Below are positions 55,480 through 64,000 of a DNA stretch of 64,000 nt, piece by piece. Location of the stretch: NCBI RefSeq assembly GCF_900141855.1, contig NZ_FQYU01000004.1, forward strand, positions 186,001 to 250,000, given 5' to 3'. Each line of letters opens with the position of its first letter. The stretch's first letter is position 1. This DNA comes from Pseudozobellia thermophila. GTDB lineage: Bacteria > Bacteroidota > Bacteroidia > Flavobacteriales > Flavobacteriaceae. The position numbers were made by a program, and so were the translations under genes. Below the pieces are notes generated by a model. It had not been told where the DNA came from. It was given only the letters and a program-made list of their open reading frames with translations, and did not search any database.

Positions 55480-57192
55480 ATGGATGTTCAAACCTGGACG
55501 TATCTTTTAGTCGGAATTACATTTTCAATCTACATCGGTATCGCCATCTGGTCGCGGGCCGGATCTACCAACGATTTTTACGTGGCCGGGGGCGGTGTTT
55601 CCCCCTTGGCCAACGGTATGGCAACGGCGGCCGATTGGATGTCCGCGGCGTCCTTCATCTCCATGGCCGGCATCATATCCTTTGCCGGCTACGACGGCTC
55701 GGTCTACCTTATGGGGTGGACGGGCGGTTATGTGCTGCTGGCCTTGTTGCTCGCCCCCTACCTTAGAAAATTCGGGAAGTTCACCGTCCCCGATTTTATC
55801 GGCGACCGGTATTATTCGAAAACCGCCCGTATCGTTGCCGTCATCTGCGCCCTCATCGTCTCGTTCACCTATGTCGCCGGGCAAATGCGGGGTGTTGGCG
55901 TCGTTTTCTCGAGATTTCTCGAAGTAGACATCAACACCGGGGTTATAATCGGCATGGTCATCGTTCTTTTTTATGCCGTATTGGGAGGAATGAAGGGCAT
56001 AACCTATACCCAGGTGGCCCAATACTGCGTACTGATTTTCGCCTTTATGGTTCCCGCCATATTCATCTCCATCCAAATGACCGGAAATCCCATTCCCCAA
56101 TTGGGCATGGGCTCCCGGTTGAACGACGGTTCGGGAATCTATTTGTTGGACAAACTCAACGGCCTCTCCACCGAACTGGGTTTTGCCGAATACACCGACG
56201 GCAAAAAATCGACCATCGATGTCTTTATGATTACCCTGGCCTTGATGGTCGGTACTGCGGGCCTGCCGCACGTAATCGTTCGCTTCTTCACCGTCAAACG
56301 GGTAAGGGATGCCCGAAAATCGGCCGGCCTCGCCCTTTTGCTGATCGCCATACTTTATACCACCGCCCCGGCGGTATCGGTATTCGCGCGAACCAATATG
56401 ATCAATACGGTAAGCAACAAAGAATACACTGCCATGCCCGAATGGTTCAAGAACTGGGAAACCACGGGACTTTTGGCCTTTGACGACAAAAACGGCGACG
56501 GCAAGATCCAGTATGTTGCCGATCCATCAAAAAACGAACTTACCGTAGACCGCGATATTATGGTATTGGCCAATCCTGAAATCGCCAACCTCCCTGCCTG
56601 GGTCATTGCCTTGGTGGCGGCAGGGGGGCTCGCCGCCGCCCTCTCTACCGCTGCGGGCCTCCTCTTGGTCATATCGGCATCGGTATCGCACGACCTGATC
56701 AAAAAAGTATTTGTTCCCTCCATATCGGAAAAGGGCGAGCTATGGGCCGCACGTGGCGCGGCCACCGTAGCCGTAGTGATCGCCGGCTATTTCGGGATCA
56801 ATCCGCCCGGTTTTGTGGCCGCCGTGGTGGCCCTGGCCTTTGGACTGGCCGCGGCCTCCTTTTTCCCGGCCATCGTACTGGGTATCTTTTATAAAAAAAT
56901 GAACAAGGAAGGCGCCATCGCCGGTATGGTCGTCGGTATTTCCCTAATGCTTTTCTACATGTTGAAGTTCAAGTTCGGGATATTCGACGGAGGGAAGGAA
57001 GCCGTTCCCGGACTGGAAAAGGACTGGTGGTTCGGCATATCGCCCGAAGGCTTTGGCAGTGTGGCCATGTTGGTCAATTTTATCCTATCCATAGCAATTA
57101 TGAAATTTACGCCTCCTCCTCCCGAAAACGTACAGGAAATCGTGGAGGATATTCGAATACCCAGTGGTGCGGGAGAGGCCACGGGACATTAA
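55480..57192 (+). CDS. sodium/solute symporter (VC_2705 type, probable acetate or short acid)
   Basis: A 570-residue inner-membrane protein of the SSS family with about 13 hydrophobic segments. Family marks: FYVAGGGVSPLANGMATAADWMSAASFI, PDFIGDRYYS, GLPHVIVRFFTVK and LAAALSTAAGLLLVISASVSHD. The loop near residues 325-365 contains DDKNGDGKI, which looks like an EF-hand-type calcium loop. With DUF4212 upstream and acs 33 bases downstream, uptake of acetate is the best guess. Propionate, lactate or pyruvate remain possible. Confidence 0.9.
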   Translation: MDVQTWTYLLVGITFSIYIGIAIWSRAGSTNDFYVAGGGVSPLANGMATAADWMSAASFISMAGIISFAGYDGSVYLMGWTGGYVLLALLLAPYLRKFGKFTVPDFIGDRYYSKTARIVAVICALIVSFTYVAGQMRGVGVVFSRFLEVDINTGVIIGMVIVLFYAVLGGMKGITYTQVAQYCVLIFAFMVPAIFISIQMTGNPIPQLGMGSRLNDGSGIYLLDKLNGLSTELGFAEYTDGKKSTIDVFMITLALMVGTAGLPHVIVRFFTVKRVRDARKSAGLALLLIAILYTTAPAVSVFARTNMINTVSNKEYTAMPEWFKNWETTGLLAFDDKNGDGKIQYVADPSKNELTVDRDIMVLANPEIANLPAWVIALVAAGGLAAALSTAAGLLLVISASVSHDLIKKVFVPSISEKGELWAARGAATVAVVIAGYFGINPPGFVAAVVALAFGLAAASFFPAIVLGIFYKKMNKEGAIAGMVVGISLMLFYMLKFKFGIFDGGKEAVPGLEKDWWFGISPEGFGSVAMLVNFILSIAIMKFTPPPPENVQEIVEDIRIPSGAGEATGH

Positions 57193-57225
57193 TTTTTTTT
57201 AATTTTAAAGAAACACAAGTAAACA

Positions 57226-59133
<1,908 letters not shown>

Positions 59134-59151
59134 CCCAGCGATAAACTTGAC

Positions 59152-59191
59152 AAGGCCTTGGCACCTAAAACGGTACCAGGGCCTTTTTTTT
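59152..59191 (+). terminator. Rho-independent terminator after acs
   Basis: AAGGCC-TGG-ACC pairs with GGT-CCA-GGCCTT, with single-base interruptions, around a 6-base loop, then nine T residues. It lies 19 bases after the acs stop. Confidence 0.85.
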
Positions 59192-59201
59192 TACCCACCT
59201 C

Positions 59202-60410
59202 CTAGGCACGGGCCAGCGCCCGCCTTCTTGCCGCCATAAGTGCGATACCCAGCGAAAGTAAACCGCAGACGGCCAGGCCGGCAAACATGGGCCAAACCGT
59301 ATCGGTAACAAAACCTCCGATAAAACTGGCGATCGGAACGGCTATAACCGTAGAGACAAAGCCGTTGATCGCGGAACCGATACCCGCGATGTGCCCAATG
59401 GGCTCCATGGCTATCGAGCGGAAATTTCCCCATAAAAACCCCAAACAGAAGAATTGGAAGAAGAGAAAGGCCACCAAGACCACAACGCTCGGATTGGGCT
59501 CGTCATAAAAGAGAACAACGTACAGCAAGGCGATACCACAAAAGGCCGTTAGTGACATCAAGGCCAATCTTCGCATACCGAACCGCATCACCAGCGTACC
59601 GTTCAAAAAGGTGGACGCCCCAATCGAAACGGCGAGCCCCGCGAAAATAAAGGGAAAGGATTCGACCAACCCATATTGGTCTTCGAACACGTGCTGTGAG
59701 GCGCTCAAATACACGAGAAAGGCGCCCGTTATAAAGCCCGAGATAAGGGTAAAGGCCACGGTTTCCCTGTATTTCATAAACTCCCTTAGTCCGTGCAAAA
59801 AAGCATTCAGTGAAAACGGTACCTTATATTGAGGTTTCAAGGTCTCGGGCTGGCGCTTCCAGAACCATAGGGCAATAACCAACGAAAAGAACAACTGAAC
59901 ATAGAATATGGCCTGCCAACCGGAGGCATCCATGATCCATTTGCCCGTAGCAGGGGCGATGACGGGCACCAAAATGAAGAAGGCCGTTACGAACGACATG
60001 ATTCTGGCCATGTAATCGCCCTTATAGGTATCCCTGATTATGGCTATGGCGATACTTCTCGGTGCCGAAAGCCCTACTCCTTGCAATATCCTTCCTACGA
60101 CCATAAGTTCCAACGAACCCGCAATAAGGCAAACGACACTGCCGACCCCGAACAGCAAAAAGCCCATGTACACAATGGGTTTGCGCCCATAACTATCGGA
60201 CAAAGGCCCAAAAAACAATTGTCCGAAGCCCAGGCCAAGGAAAATCATGGTAATGAGCATCTGGTTATCGGTAGGGTCGAAACTGTCGATAGACTGTCCG
60301 ATATGCGAAAGTGCGGGCAAAAGGGCATCCAACGCCAAGGCAACGATCGACATGAGCGAGGCCATTAAGGCGATAAATTCAAAGTTCGGCTTTACATTTT
60401 CATTTTGCAT
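59202..60410 (-). CDS. Bcr/CflA-family multidrug efflux MFS transporter
   Basis: A 402-residue inner-membrane protein with about 12 hydrophobic segments, of the drug:H+ antiporter-1 type. Family marks include DALLPALSHIGQSI, MIFLGLGFGQLFFGPLSDSYGRKP (motif A), VVGRILQGVGLSAPRSIA and VIAPATGKWI (motif C-like). It would export small hydrophobic compounds with proton exchange; the substrate is unknown. It stands alone, convergent with acs and divergent from udk. Confidence 0.92.
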   Translation of the reverse strand: MQNENVKPNFEFIALMASLMSIVALALDALLPALSHIGQSIDSFDPTDNQMLITMIFLGLGFGQLFFGPLSDSYGRKPIVYMGFLLFGVGSVVCLIAGSLELMVVGRILQGVGLSAPRSIAIAIIRDTYKGDYMARIMSFVTAFFILVPVIAPATGKWIMDASGWQAIFYVQLFFSLVIALWFWKRQPETLKPQYKVPFSLNAFLHGLREFMKYRETVAFTLISGFITGAFLVYLSASQHVFEDQYGLVESFPFIFAGLAVSIGASTFLNGTLVMRFGMRRLALMSLTAFCGIALLYVVLFYDEPNPSVVVLVAFLFFQFFCLGFLWGNFRSIAMEPIGHIAGIGSAINGFVSTVIAVPIASFIGGFVTDTVWPMFAGLAVCGLLSLGIALMAARRRALARA

Positions 60411-60494
60411 TGGGCAAAATTAGGCATATAAGGCGTAAGCCCTGTAACGAAAACTTCATTTTACCGATATGCCTGGTTTTGCATTGCAAATATG

Positions 60495-60502
60495 TATTTT
60501 TG
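60495..60502 (+). promoter_or_regulatory. candidate -7 box for udk
   Basis: TATTTTTG matches TAnnTTTG exactly and ends 17 bases before the udk ATG at 60520. A TTG occurs 13 bases upstream, closer than usual. Confidence 0.4.
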
Positions 60503-60519
60503 ACAAAAATTTATCTCGA

Positions 60520-61128
60520 ATGCTGATTATAGGAATCGCAGGTGGCACCGGCTGTGGAAAAACAACGGTGGTCAACCAGATCATCGATGAGCTTCCCGAG
60601 GGGGAAGTAGGCGTACTATCACAAGACTCGTACTACAAAGACCTGTCGCACTTGCCCTTGGAAGAACGTAGAAAGACCAATTTCGACCATCCCCAATCCA
60701 TCGATTTTGAACTTTTGGAACGACATATCGAGTTACTAAAGGAGGGACACTCGATAAAACAACCGGTCTATTCCTTCCTCGAATGCAACCGCACCAACAA
60801 GACCGTGCCCGTGCACCCGACCAAGGTATTGATCGTCGAGGGAATTTTGATATTGACCAATCCAAGGCTCCGCAAAATGATGGACATCAAGATCTTTGTA
60901 CATGCCGATTCCGACGAGCGATTGATACGAAGGCTCAAGCGCGATGTCAACGAACGCGGTTGGGACCTCGACGAAACCCTCGAAAAGTACCAGACGAACA
61001 TTAAGCCCATGCATTTGCAGTTTATCGAACCCAGCAAGGAATACGCTGATATTATTATACCGAACAACAAATACAACACGGTAGCCGTTGACATTGTAAA
61101 GACGATCATCAACGAAAAACTGGCTTAG
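60520..61128 (+). CDS. udk: uridine kinase
   Basis: Phosphorylates uridine and cytidine in pyrimidine salvage. The 202-residue protein begins MLIIGIAGGTGCGKTTVVNQ (Walker A) and contains the family's LSQDSYYKDL, TNFDHPQSIDFELL and IFVHADSDERLIRRLKRDV, with the lid region following. A longer frame opens at 60469, but it would start upstream of the -7 box, so the ATG at 60520 is used. The FtsB/DivIC-type gene follows after nine bases. Confidence 0.95.
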   Translation: MLIIGIAGGTGCGKTTVVNQIIDELPEGEVGVLSQDSYYKDLSHLPLEERRKTNFDHPQSIDFELLERHIELLKEGHSIKQPVYSFLECNRTNKTVPVHPTKVLIVEGILILTNPRLRKMMDIKIFVHADSDERLIRRLKRDVNERGWDLDETLEKYQTNIKPMHLQFIEPSKEYADIIIPNNKYNTVAVDIVKTIINEKLA

Positions 61129-61137
61129 ACAGATACA

Positions 61138-61470
61138 ATGGGATTAAAAGACTTGCGAAAGAAGAAATGGTTCAGCCTACTTACCAATGTTTACATTTTG
61201 GTGCTTACGGTATTCGTTGTCTGGATGCTTTTTTTCGATACCAATTCGCTCTTGATCCACCTCGAACTTAGAAAAGAGATCAACAAACTCGAAAAGCAAC
61301 AGGAATTTCTAAAAGAGGAAATCGCGAAGGACAAAAAAATATTGGAAAAACTCTCCGATCCCGAAGAGCTCGAGAAATTCGCCCGAGAGAAGTATTTCCT
61401 CAAAAAAAAGAACGAGGAAATCTACCTTATCGAATACGAGGACAGCCTGGAATTGCAGGAAAAGGACTAA
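61138..61470 (+). CDS. FtsB/DivIC-family septum formation protein
   Basis: A 110-residue single-pass membrane protein: cytosolic KDLRKKKW, a membrane helix (YILVLTVFVVWMLFF), then a periplasmic coiled coil (ELRKEINKLEKQQEFLKEEI) and FAREKYFLKKKNEEIYLIEY, the FtsB/DivIC C-terminal signature. It bridges the FtsQ-FtsL complex in the division machinery. It follows udk by nine bases, the usual flavobacterial order by my recollection. Confidence 0.92.
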   Translation: MGLKDLRKKKWFSLLTNVYILVLTVFVVWMLFFDTNSLLIHLELRKEINKLEKQQEFLKEEIAKDKKILEKLSDPEELEKFAREKYFLKKKNEEIYLIEYEDSLELQEKD

Positions 61471-61634
61471 AACCTTTCATCGATTTTATATACCCACACA
61501 TTGCCATTGGCCGATAATTTTCGATTATTAACCAACTTTAACGCAGAACATCACGGTTATTCACTTTCTGTTAACAAAATGGTTTCAATAGCATCATAAA
61601 TAATTGTATTTTTACTCCCTAACATAGACGGATA

Positions 61635-62408
61635 ATGGGCAAGATAATTGCTATTGCAAACCAGAAGGGAGGGGTAGGAAAAACTACCACGACCGTAAAC
61701 TTAGCGGCCTCTTTAGGGGTCTTGGAAAAGAAGGTGTTGTTGATCGATGCCGATCCCCAGGCAAATGCTACATCCGGATTGGGTATCGAGGTGGATGGCG
61801 TGGAACTGGGCACTTACCAGTTACTTGAGCTGACCAAGACCGCCAAGGAAACGATTATAGAAACCGATTCACCGAATTTGGACCTGATTCCCGCCCACAT
61901 CGACTTGGTCGCCATTGAAATAGAACTGGTCGACAAAGACGATAGGGAATATATGATGAAGAGGGCCATATCGGATCTGCGCGATGCCTACGATTACATC
62001 TTGATCGACTGTGCGCCGTCATTGGGGCTGTTGACCCTGAATGCCTTGACCGCCGCAGACTCGGTAATCATCCCCATTCAATGCGAATACTTTGCTTTGG
62101 AAGGACTTGGCAAACTTTTGAACACCATTAAGAGCGTACAGAAGGTACACAACCCCAACCTGGATATCGAAGGCATGCTGTTGACGATGTACGACTCCCG
62201 TTTGCGGCTTTCAAACCAGGTAGTCGAAGAGGTACGCAAGCATTTTGCCGACATGGTATTCGACACCATTATCCAGCGCAACGTGCGTCTAAGCGAGGCG
62301 CCGAGTTACGGGGAAAGCATTATCAAATATGATGCGAGCAGCAAAGGTGCTACCAACTACCTGAACTTGGCCAATGAGGTGGTGAAAAAAAATAAAGAAA
62401 TAGCTTAA
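61635..62408 (+). CDS. parA: chromosome-partitioning ATPase ParA
   Basis: A 257-residue deviant Walker ATPase: IAIANQKGGVGKTTTTVNLA with the signature lysine, LLIDADPQANATSGLG, LIDCAPSLGLLTLNAL and the C-terminal SEAPSYGESIIKYD. It positions ParB-bound origins (or Soj-type regulation) in the cytosol. The ParB start overlaps its stop by one base (TAATG). The chromosomal parAB location suggests the origin region may not be far, but no parS copy matching TGTTTCACGTGAAACA was seen in the window. Confidence 0.96.
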   Translation: MGKIIAIANQKGGVGKTTTTVNLAASLGVLEKKVLLIDADPQANATSGLGIEVDGVELGTYQLLELTKTAKETIIETDSPNLDLIPAHIDLVAIEIELVDKDDREYMMKRAISDLRDAYDYILIDCAPSLGLLTLNALTAADSVIIPIQCEYFALEGLGKLLNTIKSVQKVHNPNLDIEGMLLTMYDSRLRLSNQVVEEVRKHFADMVFDTIIQRNVRLSEAPSYGESIIKYDASSKGATNYLNLANEVVKKNKEIA

Positions 62409-63310
62409 TGGCGAAAGCAACAAAAAAACAGGCTTTGGGGCGCGGACTTTCGGCCCTGTTAAAAGACCCGGAAAACGATATACAGTCTGCAAACGACAAA
62501 AATGCCGACAAGGTAGTCGGCAATATTGTTGAACTGGATATTGACGCCATTGAGGTCAACCCATTTCAGCCCCGTTCAAATTTTAATGACGAAGCCCTTA
62601 ACGAACTGGCGACGTCAATCCGGGAATTGGGCGTTATCCAACCCATTACGGTTAGAAAAGTCGATTTCAACAAGTACCAGTTGGTATCGGGAGAGCGCAG
62701 GTACAGGGCATCGAAATTGATCGGGCTCGATACCATCCCGGCCTATATCAGGATCGCCAACGACCAGGAATCCTTGGAGATGGCCCTCGTCGAGAACATT
62801 CAGCGACAAGACCTAGACCCCATTGAAATCGCCCTTTCGTACCAACGCTTGATGGACGAGATCGAATTGACCCAAGAAAAATTGAGCGAACGAGTCGGAA
62901 AAAAACGCTCTACCATTACCAATTACCTGCGCCTTTTGCGTTTAGACCCGATTATACAAACCGGGATGCGCGACGGTTTTTTAAGCATGGGCCACGGCCG
63001 TGCCTTGGTCAACATCGAAAAAAAATCGGACCAGATCGCCCTCTACGAGAAAATAATCGAACAAAACCTTTCGGTTCGCGAAACGGAACGCGAGGTAAAG
63101 GCCTACCATTCGGGTCCTAAAAATACAAAAGGCAAAAAGCCGTCCGCTTCCGTTCCCGATTTCGCCAAAGAAAATATCGATAAATTCACCGACCATCTTT
63201 CCGTCAAGGTAGCCATTTCGGCTTCTGAGAAGGGAAAGGGAAAAATAACCATCCCCTTTCATTCACAAGAAGAGTTCAAAAGAATCAAAAAATTGATCCT
63301 AGGTGAGTAA
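62408..63310 (+). CDS. parB: chromosome-partitioning protein ParB
   Basis: A 300-residue CTPase/DNA-clamp protein: the N-terminal KQALGRGLSALL, the CTP-binding box GERRYRASKL, ALVENIQRQDLDPIEIALSY, a helix-turn-helix (TQEKLSERVGKKRSTITNYL) binding parS, and a C-terminal dimerisation domain. It overlaps parA by one base and the DUF5683 gene by eight. Confidence 0.96.
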   Translation: MAKATKKQALGRGLSALLKDPENDIQSANDKNADKVVGNIVELDIDAIEVNPFQPRSNFNDEALNELATSIRELGVIQPITVRKVDFNKYQLVSGERRYRASKLIGLDTIPAYIRIANDQESLEMALVENIQRQDLDPIEIALSYQRLMDEIELTQEKLSERVGKKRSTITNYLRLLRLDPIIQTGMRDGFLSMGHGRALVNIEKKSDQIALYEKIIEQNLSVRETEREVKAYHSGPKNTKGKKPSASVPDFAKENIDKFTDHLSVKVAISASEKGKGKITIPFHSQEEFKRIKKLILGE

Positions 63311-63941
63311 ATCCCTAATTACATTGCTCTTTTTGGGCCTATTTACCGTATTTGCACAGGCCCAAAAAGAAACTATAAAAAAGGCCGAGGTAGACTCCCT
63401 TCAAACGGAATTGAAGAAAGAGGGTATCGTGGTGGTCGACACCCTAAAATCAAAAAAAAAGGAAATCAACCCCTTGGCTCCCAGCAAGGCCGCATTTTAT
63501 TCGGCCGTTTTTCCGGGTCTGGGCCAAATCTACAACAAGCGTTATTGGAAAGTACCCATTGTCTATGGGGCCATCGGGGCCGCCATTTACGGCTATACAT
63601 GGAACGACAAACAGTACGACCGTGTTCGTACGGCATTTAAGCGCAGACAGGCCGGTTTTACCGACGATGAGTTTTACGACCCGAACGGAACAGGAAACGG
63701 ACCCTTGATCGATTCGGAAGACCTACAGAACGAACAAGAGCGCTTTCAAACCGACCGCGACCTGCTCTTGTTGGTATCCATTGCCCTGTATGCCCTGAAC
63801 ATCGTAGATGCCAACGTAGACGCCCACTTAAAGCAATTTAACGTAGACGACGACCTCAGCTTTGATATGGAACCCTACATACAGGTCGACCCGGTAAGCA
63901 ATACGCCCCATTATGGCATGGCCATGATCATAAAGTTTTGA
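63303..63941 (+). CDS. DUF5683 membrane protein
   Basis: A 212-residue protein with a signal peptide (LITLLFLGLFTVFAQAQ), a Lys-rich stretch, and the DUF5683 core AAFYSAVFPGLGQIYNKRYWKVPIVYGAIGAAIYGY with one or two hydrophobic hairpins, and a C-terminal LNIVDANVDAHLKQFNVDDD. The start is GTG at 63303, overlapping parB by eight bases. DUF5683 proteins commonly sit behind parAB in Flavobacteriia; function is unknown. The last 59 bases of the window carry no recognisable gene. Confidence 0.9.
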   Translation: MSKSLITLLFLGLFTVFAQAQKETIKKAEVDSLQTELKKEGIVVVDTLKSKKKEINPLAPSKAAFYSAVFPGLGQIYNKRYWKVPIVYGAIGAAIYGYTWNDKQYDRVRTAFKRRQAGFTDDEFYDPNGTGNGPLIDSEDLQNEQERFQTDRDLLLLVSIALYALNIVDANVDAHLKQFNVDDDLSFDMEPYIQVDPVSNTPHYGMAMIIKF

Positions 63942-64000
63942 GCGGGGTATTGGCGGCAAAATCGAGGTCTCTGGGTCATAAAACTGGATATTTCATCCTT

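Overview
Organism: the window looks like the chromosome of a marine-type Flavobacteriaceae (Bacteroidota). The signs are a SusC/SusD pair, a giant adhesin with a type IX secretion (T9SS) type-B C-terminal domain, BshA (bacillithiol), DUF4159 and DUF5683 proteins, a PG_1098-type THUMP-like methyltransferase, signal peptides ending in 'SAQ', and promoters carrying the Bacteroidota -7 box TAnnTTTG instead of sigma-70 boxes. G+C looks moderate, in the mid-to-high 40s percent by eye. Genus cannot be fixed from sequence alone; Zobellia/Maribacter/Arenibacter-like groups fit the gene order. No rRNA, tRNA, CRISPR array, insertion sequence or prophage was recognised, and no gene-free stretch exceeds about 300 bases. 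Layout: (1) 1-1524, the 3' part of a HAD-family surface-polysaccharide protein. (2) 1542-12781, a long minus-strand run of envelope and redox genes: exported amidase, MCE/MlaD protein, membrane Fe-S protein, CCG protein, a conserved 160-aa protein, an exported GH3/beta-lactamase-fold fusion, bshA, a lipoprotein and an OmpA-type protein. (3) 12886-16106, lptD and ridA. (4) 16186-19131, pfkA-gap-sugar kinase. (5) 19368-28955, tamB divergent from tsaD-rsmE, then DUF4159, AI-2E-family and THUMP-like methyltransferase genes. (6) 29246-34363, a susC-susD pair with no visible polysaccharide enzymes. (7) 34623-44210, an alpha/beta hydrolase and a 2,920-residue adhesin. (8) 44346-45909, a PQQ sugar dehydrogenase and a cytochrome c. 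(9) 45910-55110, a compact peptidoglycan-recycling and amino-sugar locus: murQ and a DeoR-type regulator divergent from nagB/PIG-L, a DigH/GHL10 lipoprotein, an AmpG-like permease, cytosolic nagZ and anmK. (10) 55168-59133, a two-subunit sodium/solute symporter and acs, probably acetate uptake and activation. (11) 59202-63941, a Bcr/CflA efflux pump, udk-FtsB/DivIC, and parA-parB-DUF5683. How the genes work together: region 9 is the most interesting part. In order it encodes release (GHL10 glycan hydrolase), import (AmpG-like), splitting (NagZ), phosphorylation (AnmK), lactyl-ether cleavage (MurQ), and what may be combined deacetylation and deamination (NagB fused to PIG-L) to fructose-6-phosphate. 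No separate nagA is seen. The two transcription units are divided by a 111-bp divergent promoter region holding two exact 18-bp repeats at a 22-bp period plus a partial inverted copy, a plausible operator for the DeoR-type regulator. Acetate released by deacetylation could be recaptured by the adjacent symporter/acs genes, and fructose-6-phosphate would enter the pfkA-gap cluster.
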